Under the pieces are notes generated by a model, which had not been told where the DNA came from, ran no database searches, and saw nothing but the letters and a program-made list of their open reading frames with translations. The translations under genes and the position numbers were made by a program. From an uncultured Eggerthella sp. (GTDB taxonomy: Bacteria > Actinomycetota > Coriobacteriia > Coriobacteriales > Eggerthellaceae), in contig URVA01000096.1 in NCBI GenBank assembly GCA_900551155.1, forward strand, positions 1 through 5,499: a DNA stretch of 5,499 bases. The letters are read 5' to 3'. This document shows, in pieces, positions 1 to 4,921 of the stretch. The number at the start of each line of letters is the position of its first letter. The stretch's first letter is position 1.

Positions 1-478
1 CTTGGCCACCAAGCTCAATGGCTGTTCGAGCGGTGGGGTAAAAGGCGCTTACCGCCAGGGCATTTGCAACAACTTCCTGCACATAGGGAACTTCAAGCGC
101 TTGCGCAAGAGCGGCACCGCCTGAACCGCAAAATGCTGCACGCAGAGGGGTGTTGGGAAATTCTTGTCTTACTTCATTAAAAAGATTTTTGACGCATTCA
201 ACCTGGCGTGCATGATGGCGGGCGTATCGGCGGAAGAGAACTTTTTCTGCTGTGGGATCATATACGGCAATTTTTCCCGTAGTAGATCCCACATCTATAC
301 CTACCAATAACGCCTGAGGAGATACAGGAGTATCAGTAGAAGAAGCTACCTGGTTTTCAGGTGAAGCACCTGATGATGCAGAATTCGTAGAGTGTTCAGG
401 TAAGGTATCTGCTGATAAGGTACTTACTTTATTATTAGTCGTAAAAGCGTTAGCTGGAGTCGGTTGTTGTTGGGGCAT
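1..478 (-). CDS. BadF/BcrA-family ATPase, 2-hydroxyacyl-CoA dehydratase activase type (N-terminal part)
   Basis: The gene starts at 478, reads leftward and leaves the window after 159 codons. Residues 58-69 read LVGIDVGSTTGK, the phosphate-binding motif of the ASKHA ATPase fold as found in BadF/BadG/BcrA/BcrD activases. At 132-159 QEVVANALAVSAFYPTARTA leads into IELGGQ, matching the family segment that normally continues as GGQDSK. Known members hold a [4Fe-4S] cluster between two subunits and use ATP to drive an electron into a 2-hydroxyacyl-CoA dehydratase or benzoyl-CoA reductase; the cluster-binding part would lie outside the window. Some anaerobes have very long versions of this protein, so total length cannot be judged. 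Residues 1-55 are an unusual Ser/Thr/Pro/Asn/Gln-rich leader without a predicted helix or signal peptide. The Shine-Dalgarno before the ATG is weak (GACGGAC), so a later start, such as TTG at 307, is possible. The family call is firm; the substrate enzyme is unknown. Confidence 0.88.
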   Translation of the reverse strand, partial: MPQQQPTPANAFTTNNKVSTLSADTLPEHSTNSASSGASPENQVASSTDTPVSPQALLVGIDVGSTTGKIAVYDPTAEKVLFRRYARHHARQVECVKNLFNEVRQEFPNTPLRAAFCGSGGAALAQALEVPYVQEVVANALAVSAFYPTARTAIELGGQ

Positions 479-505
479 GTCCGTCACGAATACACACAAG
501 CTTTC

Positions 506-511
506 TCTATA
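506..511 (-). promoter_or_regulatory. Possible -10 box for the leftward activase gene
   Basis: On the minus strand this reads TATAGA, about 28 bases before the activase ATG and within AT-rich DNA. No good -35 box sits at 16-18 bases; TTGGAC is only 14 bases away and TTAATT, at 18, is weak. It is offered only as the best candidate in the 177-base divergent region. Confidence 0.22.
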
Positions 512-579
512 AAATTAAACGTTTTGTCCAATTAATCGTGCCCATTTTACTAAACACTGTGTTCAATTAAAAGAGTTAA

Positions 580-597
580 TTACCTGCAATCAGGTAA
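580..597. promoter_or_regulatory. Operator-like inverted repeat upstream of the phasin gene
   Basis: TTACCTG (580-586), four bases CAAT, and CAGGTAA (591-597) form a perfect 7-bp-arm inverted repeat. Its centre is about 37 bases before the expected transcription start set by the -10 box at 613-618, so it covers the place where the -35 box should be. The right arm is also part of a direct repeat, AATCAGG at 588-594 and 597-603. The size and position fit a site for a dimeric regulator. A 7-bp stem with no T-tract makes a terminator unlikely. The regulator is unknown. Confidence 0.45.
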
Positions 598-612
598 ATC
601 AGGATAAACTCG

Positions 613-618
613 TATAAT
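613..618 (+). promoter_or_regulatory. Promoter -10 box for the phasin/AarF genes
   Basis: TATAAT is a perfect sigma-70-type -10 hexamer, 37 bases before the phasin ATG, giving a leader of roughly 30 bases. The bases 16-18 upstream do not resemble TTGACA and there is no TG extension; instead an inverted repeat lies there (580-597). A perfect -10 with a poor -35 suggests a promoter that relies on an activator or is tightly gated by the bound regulator. Confidence 0.55.
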
Positions 619-642
619 AAAAACAACATTAGTTACAAGAAT

Positions 643-649
643 GGAGGGG
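643..649 (+). promoter_or_regulatory. Ribosome binding site fixing the phasin start
   Basis: GGAGGGG lies six bases before ATG 656. It also shows that the in-frame ATG at 641, which overlaps this site, is not the start, because that codon has no such site of its own. Confidence 0.8.
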
Positions 650-655
650 AACGTC

Positions 656-1021
656 ATGGCTAAGTCAATTGAAGATGGTTTCAAGGACATTTTTCTCGCT
701 GGAGTTGGGGCTTTGGCGCTTACGGGTGAAAAAGCAAAAGAGGTAGTAGATACCCTTATCGAAAAGGGAAATCTTACGGTTGAACAAGGTAAAGATATCA
801 ACCAAGAATTACAGCACAAGGCAGCAGAAACTATTTCTAAGGTTCGCGAAGAAACAGTAGCGCAAGCTTTGAAAACCATGTCTCCAGAAGAGCGCGAGGA
901 ATTCGCAGCTACGGTTTCCCGTCTTGTTGCAGAATCTAATGCGGCAACTGAACCTGAAGTGGTGGAAACTGAAGCAGAAGCAGCGGAGACGGAAGAAGCC
1001 ACTCAAAAAGCAGCTGAATAA
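656..1021 (+). CDS. Phasin-like coiled-coil protein (polyhydroxyalkanoate-granule / phasin superfamily)
   Basis: This is a 121-residue protein starting MAKSIEDGFK. Residues 8-25 form a small amphipathic or hydrophobic helix (FKDIFLAGVGALALTGEK). Residues 26-93 are a long helical segment with the spacing VVDTLIEKGNLTVEQGKDI, the pattern seen in short proteins annotated as phasin family or PHA synthesis regulator. Residues 94-121 are an acidic Glu/Ala/Thr-rich tail without predicted structure. True phasins coat polyhydroxyalkanoate granules through amphipathic helices, but no PHA synthase is visible here, so a role as a small membrane-surface or scaffold protein is just as likely. The AarF/UbiB kinase follows 121 bases downstream on the same strand, and the two may be co-transcribed from the promoter at 613-618. 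There is no signal peptide. The superfamily call is moderate because such helical proteins have few fixed residues. Confidence 0.72.
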   Translation: MAKSIEDGFKDIFLAGVGALALTGEKAKEVVDTLIEKGNLTVEQGKDINQELQHKAAETISKVREETVAQALKTMSPEEREEFAATVSRLVAESNAATEPEVVETEAEAAETEEATQKAAE

Positions 1022-1038
1022 ATTTTTGCTGGAGAAAT

Positions 1039-1061
1039 AAAAGCTTTGAACAAAAGCTTTG
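1039..1061. repeat. Direct/inverted repeat AAAAGCTTTG in the phasin-AarF spacer
   Basis: AAAAGCTTTG occurs at 1039-1048 and again at 1052-1061. Each copy contains the palindrome AAAGCTTT, so the RNA can fold into an 8-bp stem (1040-1047 with 1053-1060) around the loop GAACA. No T-tract follows directly, so this may be an mRNA processing or stability element, a weak attenuator or a protein-binding site. Confidence 0.4.
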
Positions 1062-1119
1062 CCGAATTCGGTTTTGTAAACATCGTAGCAAGAATTTCGC
1101 TCGTACCAAAAGCGCTTTT
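1062..1119. repeat. Two further perfect palindromes before the AarF gene
   Basis: CCGAATTCGG (1062-1071, followed by TTTT) and AAAAGCGCTTTT (1108-1119) are perfect 10- and 12-bp palindromes. With the AAAGCTTT pair just upstream they fill most of the 121-base spacer. They have no loop, so they are more likely protein-binding sites or chance than hairpins. I see no convincing separate promoter for the AarF gene here. Confidence 0.3.
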
Positions 1120-1142
1120 ATTCGTGGCAGGAATCTATAACT

Positions 1143-2801
1143 ATGGCGGAAAACTCGCTTCTGAAATACATGTTTAGAGACGGGGCAGAAGTCGATCCCG
1201 ATCAAAAGTTTGGCTTAAGCCGTAAGTCTCGCATGCGTCGTTTGCGTGAGATTATCAAGCTCATGCGAAAGCATCGTGTGCAAGAAGGCCTAAGCCCCGA
1301 TCAGCTACGCAGTTTTTTGATTGATCTTGGTCCAAGCTTTATCAAGATTGGACAAATGCTTTCGCTGCGGTCGGAAATTCTGCCCCAAGCATATTGCGAT
1401 GCGCTATCCGATCTTCAAATGGATTGCGATCCTATGCCCTTTGAAGACACTCTTGCTGCGCTAGAAGATGTATACGGTAGTCGTTTTCATGATATTTTCC
1501 GCAAGATAGATCCAAAACCTTTGGGAAGCGCTTCTCTTGCGCAGGTTCATAAAGCTGAACTTTCCAATGGCGATGTAGTTGCGGTAAAAGTTCAGCGTCC
1601 TGGTGTTCGTGCGGTAATGGCACAAGACATCGATGTTATGCGCTCGGTTGCAAAGCATGTTTCACGCTTTATGAAAGATACCCAGATGCTCGATCTGCGT
1701 GATGTGGTAGAAGAGCTCTGGGCAACGTTCTTGGAAGAAACCGACTTTATGAAGGAGGCGAATAACCTTCGGGAATTCGCTGAACTAAATAAAGACGTGG
1801 TATTTATTTCTTGTCCTAAACCCTATATGGAATACTGCACTGAATCAGTGCTGGTTATGGAATATATAGAGGGCGTTTCTATTCGCGATACCAAAAGGCT
1901 TAAAGAGTTAGGATACGACCTAGATGAAATTGGTCTTAAGGTAATGGATAACTACGCCACCCAAATCCTTGAGCATGGCTTTTTCCATGCTGATCCGCAT
2001 CCAGGAAATTTGTTTGTACATGAAGGCAAGGTTGTTTATCTTGACCTGGGTATTATGGGTAGACTTTCGGTTCGCGAACGTATGGGCTTCAGCAAGATTA
2101 TTGAGGCTGTGGGAGCTCAAAATGCAAGTGATCTGAAAGATGCGCTTATTTCATTTTCGGTAGAACATGATTTAGCTTCTATTGACCATGCTCGTCTTTT
2201 GGCGGAGCTTGATAATGTTTTGAAAAGCTACTGTTCTACCAATGTGGCTGACATTGATATTGGTGCATTACTGAGCGACATTATGGCGCTTACGAGGCAA
2301 TGTAAGGTAACGCTCCCTTCTTCGGTTACCGCAGTTTCGCGCGGCATAGTAACCATGGAGGGGTCTTTGGCCGAATACCTTGCGAATACTAATATGATTG
2401 AAATTATTAATGGTCATATTATTCGTTCGAAAAATGCTCAGGAAGAATTAGAAACGCGCATCAAGACCATGCTTGTTTCATTTGATACTTCGCTGAGAAG
2501 TATGTTAAAAGCAGCTGAATATTCTGGAGAAATGTTCAGGATGCTTTCCCGCGGCCAGCTGAAAGTTAACATGGAAATGCTTGGTTCGACAGAACCGCTT
2601 CGAAAAGTAAGCCGCATTGCAAATCGCCTTGCGATGAGTTTGGTTATTGCGGGTTTGCTGGTTAGTGGCAGTTTGATTATTTCGGTTGATATGCCACGTG
2701 TCTTTGGACTGCCGATTCTTTCGTTTATTGAATATGTTTCGGCATTCGTGCTGTTTATTTGGATGGCGTGGGATATGTTTAGGAAGACGCGACGACCGTA
2801 A
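1143..2801 (+). CDS. AarF/ABC1/UbiB-family atypical protein kinase-like ATPase
   Basis: This 552-residue protein has all the signatures of the UbiB/ADCK family. They are the KxGQ motif at 68-71 (within LGPSFIKIGQMLSLR), the small-residue nucleotide loop PLGSASLAQVH at 126-136, the ATP-site lysine K149 in VAVKVQRPGV, ExD at 199-201 followed by E205 and N208, the catalytic loop HADPHPGN at 282-289, and the metal-binding DLG at 301-303. Two hydrophobic helices at about 495-516 and 521-544 anchor the C-terminus, as in other bacterial members. Known members are membrane-bound ATPases that support isoprenoid-quinone production or lipid distribution rather than phosphorylating proteins. If the host lacks ubiquinone, a link to menaquinone or membrane lipids is likelier, so no ubiB symbol is given. 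The ATG at 1143 has AGGAA nine bases upstream. Length is typical and the reading frame is intact. Metal-site DLG replaces the commoner DFG, a mild variant. Confidence 0.95.
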   Translation: MAENSLLKYMFRDGAEVDPDQKFGLSRKSRMRRLREIIKLMRKHRVQEGLSPDQLRSFLIDLGPSFIKIGQMLSLRSEILPQAYCDALSDLQMDCDPMPFEDTLAALEDVYGSRFHDIFRKIDPKPLGSASLAQVHKAELSNGDVVAVKVQRPGVRAVMAQDIDVMRSVAKHVSRFMKDTQMLDLRDVVEELWATFLEETDFMKEANNLREFAELNKDVVFISCPKPYMEYCTESVLVMEYIEGVSIRDTKRLKELGYDLDEIGLKVMDNYATQILEHGFFHADPHPGNLFVHEGKVVYLDLGIMGRLSVRERMGFSKIIEAVGAQNASDLKDALISFSVEHDLASIDHARLLAELDNVLKSYCSTNVADIDIGALLSDIMALTRQCKVTLPSSVTAVSRGIVTMEGSLAEYLANTNMIEIINGHIIRSKNAQEELETRIKTMLVSFDTSLRSMLKAAEYSGEMFRMLSRGQLKVNMEMLGSTEPLRKVSRIANRLAMSLVIAGLLVSGSLIISVDMPRVFGLPILSFIEYVSAFVLFIWMAWDMFRKTRRP

Positions 2802-2866
2802 GGTATACGGTTTAAAAGACGATTTGTTAGCAAAGAGTAAGTAGGCGTAATGTTTGTCGTCTTACG

Positions 2867-2873
2867 AAGGGGG
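2867..2873 (+). promoter_or_regulatory. Ribosome binding site for the GTG start at 2879
   Basis: AAGGGGG lies five bases before GTG 2879 and supports that unusual start codon; there is no in-frame ATG with a comparable site near it. Confidence 0.7.
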
Positions 2874-2878
2874 CTTTT

Positions 2879-3742
2879 GTGAATTCAGATGTGCGTATTA
2901 TTCGTGGCTTGAACATTGCCACGCTTGTTTTTTCCATTATGGGCGCTTTAATAGGCGGCGCTTTTATGGCATTGATGATTTCTGCTTCATCAATGCTATC
3001 GGATCCAACTTTTTTTAATGCTTTTGTACAAGAGCTGCAGGCAGGATCTTCTGGCTCTGCCGCTTTCGATGGAAGTTCTGCAGCAAATTCTTACGATTAT
3101 TCGTCTATGAGCGATGAAGAAATTCGTGAAGCTGCCGTGTTTGGCATGAATGTTGTTATTGGTTTAGCGGTTGGGTATTTGCTGCTTAACGTGGTTGGCA
3201 TTGCGGCTAGCATCATTACTCTTCGCGCTCTTTCAACTCCTGAAAAACTACGCAGCGCTTTTGGTTGGACTATTGCAGGTGCTGTTTGTCAGGGTGTTAT
3301 TTTCTCTATTATTACGTGCGTTTGCTTTGTAATTTCTGCTTGGATGATCAGTCGTGTTCGCAAAAGTTTTGCTGCTTATAACCAAGGTTTTCCTTATCAG
3401 GGTGGTATGCCACAATCGGGTATGTATCAGGGAAATCCTGGTCAAATGAATTATCCGACACAAGGTAATATGCCTGGTCAAAATGGCGGTTATGGTGCTC
3501 AGCAGCCCATGCAGCCCATGCAGCCCATGCAGCCACAGCAGCCACAACAGCCCATGCAGCCACAGGGCGGTGCGGTGCAACCGCAGCAACCTTCTCAACC
3601 TGTCGCTCCTCAGCAGCCTGTTCAGCAACAACCTGCGTCTCAGCCTGCACAGCTTCAGCAGCCTGCTGATTCTCAGCAGCAACCGCAGCAGTCGGATCAA
3701 CCAACGCAGTCTACTGATCAAGGTTCAGGTGAAACTAAATAA
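2879..3742 (+). CDS. Membrane protein with a Gln/Pro-rich tail, function unknown
   Basis: I do not recognise the family of this 287-residue protein. It has three strongly hydrophobic stretches at about 12-38, 87-115 and 129-157. Between the first two lies a 50-residue polar loop rich in Ser, Ala and Asp. After the motif RVRKSF (159-164) comes a tail of about 120 residues with almost no hydrophobic content. Its first part is Gly/Met/Gln/Tyr-rich with PYQGGMPQSG-like repeats; from 209 it becomes a Gln/Pro-rich region with QPM and QPQ repeats. Such tails are usually disordered and serve as flexible linkers or interaction surfaces. The GTG start is set by AAGGGGG. The gene lies 77 bases after the AarF gene with no terminator between, so it may share its transcript, and a terminator follows at 3802. 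Glycine/methionine/glutamine tails after few membrane helices occur in several poorly characterised Gram-positive envelope proteins, but that does not assign a role. Confidence 0.85.
   Translation: MNSDVRIIRGLNIATLVFSIMGALIGGAFMALMISASSMLSDPTFFNAFVQELQAGSSGSAAFDGSSAANSYDYSSMSDEEIREAAVFGMNVVIGLAVGYLLLNVVGIAASIITLRALSTPEKLRSAFGWTIAGAVCQGVIFSIITCVCFVISAWMISRVRKSFAAYNQGFPYQGGMPQSGMYQGNPGQMNYPTQGNMPGQNGGYGAQQPMQPMQPMQPQQPQQPMQPQGGAVQPQQPSQPVAPQQPVQQQPASQPAQLQQPADSQQQPQQSDQPTQSTDQGSGETK
3503..3565 (+). repeat. Seven tandem 9-bp units encoding QPM/QPQ
   Basis: Seven in-frame units follow one another without a break: CAGCCCATG three times, CAGCCACAG, CAGCCACAA, CAGCCCATG, CAGCCACAG. They encode QPM QPM QPM QPQ QPQ QPM QPQ at residues 209-229 of the membrane protein. 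Gains or losses of units by replication slippage would keep the frame, so tail length probably varies between strains. Confidence 0.93.
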
Positions 3743-3745
3743 TTA

Positions 3746-3782
3746 ATCAAACGTTTTTATTACCTATCAATCAACGTTTGAT
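3746..3782. repeat. 10-bp-arm inverted repeat after the membrane protein gene
   Basis: ATCAAACGTT (3746-3755) and AACGTTTGAT (3773-3782) are perfect inverted copies around a 17-base loop, starting four bases after the stop codon. The stem is AT-rich and no T-run follows directly, so this is a poor terminator by itself. It may protect the mRNA 3' end or bind a regulator of the downstream dehydrogenase gene. Confidence 0.5.
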
Positions 3783-3801
3783 ACTTAGATTTTCGTGCGC
3801 T

Positions 3802-3837
3802 TACCGAAGTATGGTTTCCATACTTCGGTACTCTTTT
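3802..3837 (+). terminator. Rho-independent terminator
   Basis: TACCGAAGTATGG (3802-3814) pairs perfectly with CCATACTTCGGTA (3818-3830) around the loop TTT, and CTCTTTT follows. This 13-bp stem with a short loop probably ends transcription of the phasin-AarF-membrane protein genes. The T-tract is interrupted by a C, so some read-through into the dehydrogenase gene 41 bases on is possible. Confidence 0.82.
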
Positions 3838-3868
3838 ACTATGGATAAAGTTGATGCTTTATGCATGG

Positions 3869-3873
3869 AAGGA
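3869..3873 (+). promoter_or_regulatory. Ribosome binding site fixing the dehydrogenase start
   Basis: AAGGA lies five bases before ATG 3879. The in-frame ATG at 3861 would place this site inside the coding region and add six residues (MHGRNT) that precede the normal beta-strand start MKIAVLEP. Confidence 0.78.
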
Positions 3874-3878
3874 ACACT

Positions 3879-4826
3879 ATGAAAATTGCCGTTTTAGAAC
3901 CTCTTGGAATTCCAGAAGCTGATCTTCGTTCTTTAATTTTGAACGCAGCGGGGGATGCCGACGTTGAACTAATTACCTATACCGATCGCAAAGAAGATGA
4001 AGCAACACTTACCGAACGCAGTGGGGATGCGGATGTAGTTGTTGTTTCCAATATTGCTTATCCTGCTTCTGTTATGGAAAAGAATCCAAATCTGAAGTAT
4101 GTATGCGTTGCTTTTACTGGTTACGACCATGTTGATATGGCTTATTGTCGTGAACATGGAATTCAGGTTTCTAACTGCGCTGGTTATTCCACGGTTGCAG
4201 TTGCAGATTTGGTATTCGGTCTTTTGCTTGACGTTTATCGCAATATCTCCACCCTTAATTCTCAGGTACGTTCAGGGGGAACAAAGGATGGCTTAGTTGG
4301 GCCCGAATTGGAAGGCAAGCGCTTTGGCGTTATTGGAGCTGGAGCTATCGGCACTCGTGTAATGCGCATCGCTTCAGCTTTTGGTTGTGAAGTGGTTGCT
4401 TATTCTCGTACGGTAAAAGATATTGAAGGGGTCAGCTTCGTTGGTTTGGATGAGCTGCTTTCAACTTCGGATGTTGTTAGCTTGCATGTTCCTCAAACGC
4501 CTGAAACAACAGGCATGATCGGCAAAGATCAAATTGCCCTGATGAAGCCAAGTGCTGTTTTGATTAACTGTGCTCGTGGTCCTATTGTTGATTCGCAAGC
4601 GTTGGCTGATGCCCTTAACGAAGGACGAATTGCTGGTGCTGGTATTGACGTCTTGGAAATGGAGCCGCCATTCCCTGCAGATCATCCGTTGCTTAATGCA
4701 AAGAACACCATCGTAACTCCTCATGTTGCGTTCGCTTCAAATGAAGCAATGCAAAAGCGTGCAGTCATTGTTGCGGATAATATTGCTTCTTATTTAGCAG
4801 GAGATACCAACAATCTTGTTTCATAG
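3879..4826 (+). CDS. D-2-hydroxyacid dehydrogenase (2-keto/hydroxypyruvate reductase type)
   Basis: This 315-residue enzyme belongs to the D-isomer-specific 2-hydroxyacid dehydrogenases, which reversibly reduce a 2-ketoacid to a D-2-hydroxyacid in the cytoplasm. An N-terminal substrate-binding half contains AFTGYDHVD (78-86) and NCAGYSTVAVADL (99-111). The Rossmann half contains VIGAGAIG (151-158), whose GxGxxG binds the dinucleotide. The catalytic triad is complete: R233 in NCARGPIVD, E262 in DVLEMEPP and H282 in TPHVAFAS. The second strand ends in YSRT (175-178) rather than an acidic residue, which favours NADP(H). Length is normal. The enzyme could act on glyoxylate/hydroxypyruvate, phenylpyruvate-like acids or pyruvate; the sequence does not decide. 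No good promoter is seen in the 41 bases after the upstream terminator, so transcription either starts in or before the hairpin or reads through it. Confidence 0.93.
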   Translation: MKIAVLEPLGIPEADLRSLILNAAGDADVELITYTDRKEDEATLTERSGDADVVVVSNIAYPASVMEKNPNLKYVCVAFTGYDHVDMAYCREHGIQVSNCAGYSTVAVADLVFGLLLDVYRNISTLNSQVRSGGTKDGLVGPELEGKRFGVIGAGAIGTRVMRIASAFGCEVVAYSRTVKDIEGVSFVGLDELLSTSDVVSLHVPQTPETTGMIGKDQIALMKPSAVLINCARGPIVDSQALADALNEGRIAGAGIDVLEMEPPFPADHPLLNAKNTIVTPHVAFASNEAMQKRAVIVADNIASYLAGDTNNLVS

Positions 4827-4829
4827 GCG

Positions 4830-4835
4830 TATACT
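4830..4835 (+). promoter_or_regulatory. Possible -10 box for the MFS leader
   Basis: TATACT, just after the dehydrogenase stop codon, matches the -10 consensus at five of six positions. The -35 region would lie inside the dehydrogenase gene and no good hexamer is seen there. It is included because the MFS gene needs a promoter upstream of the hairpin at 4870-4892 and this is the best candidate. Confidence 0.3.
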
Positions 4836-4866
4836 CACAAGAGCAAACGTCTAGAAAGGTAACGTC

Positions 4867-4902
4867 GTGCGGCAGGACTTATGGTCCTGCCGTTGTATTT
4901 AA
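4867..4902 (+). CDS. Possible 11-residue leader peptide before the MFS gene
   Basis: GTG at 4867 opens a frame reading MRQDLWSCRCI and a TAA stop. GAAAGG at 4854-4859 lies seven bases upstream, better placed than any site before the MFS gene itself. The frame runs through the whole terminator hairpin, so a ribosome on it would prevent the hairpin from forming. The peptide holds one Trp and two Cys, which could in principle sense charged tRNA, but they are not clustered. A chance frame is quite possible. Confidence 0.2.
   Translation: MRQDLWSCRCI
4870..4900 (+). terminator. Terminator or attenuator hairpin between dehydrogenase and MFS genes
   Basis: CGGCAGGAC (4870-4878) pairs perfectly with GTCCTGCCG (4884-4892) around the loop TTATG, and TTGTATTT follows. 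The GC-rich 9-bp stem with a T-rich tail fits a Rho-independent terminator ending the dehydrogenase transcript. The MFS start codon is only 29 bases past the stem, so this may also act as an attenuator in the MFS leader. Confidence 0.75.
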
Positions 4903-4921
4903 ACTGCTGTGGTGTTGGTAC

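Noticed and set aside
641..655. Earlier ATG for the phasin gene
   Set aside because: It overlaps the GGAGGGG ribosome site that serves ATG 656.
580..1002. Antisense frame of about 140 codons over the phasin gene
   Set aside because: The product is a Ser/Ala/Val-rich shadow of the phasin codons, and the plus-strand gene has a strong ribosome site and family pattern.
1432..2120. Minus-strand frames of about 65 codons inside the AarF gene
   Set aside because: They are short, lack start signals and lie opposite a fully conserved kinase reading frame.
2816..2863. Inverted repeat AAGACGA/TCGTCTT before the membrane protein gene
   Set aside because: The arms are 7 bp with a 34-base loop and no T-tract; this is weak enough to be chance, and no terminator is inferred between the two genes.
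3503..3565. Tandem units as a possible CRISPR or regulatory repeat
   Set aside because: The units are contiguous, 9 bp long, in frame and without spacers; they encode a protein repeat.
3248..3746. Long open frames on the minus strand and in a second plus frame across the Gln/Pro region
   Set aside because: They arise from the CAG/CCN repeat, which has no stop codons in several frames. Their products are low-complexity Leu/Arg, Ala/Val or Ser/Leu runs without ribosome sites.
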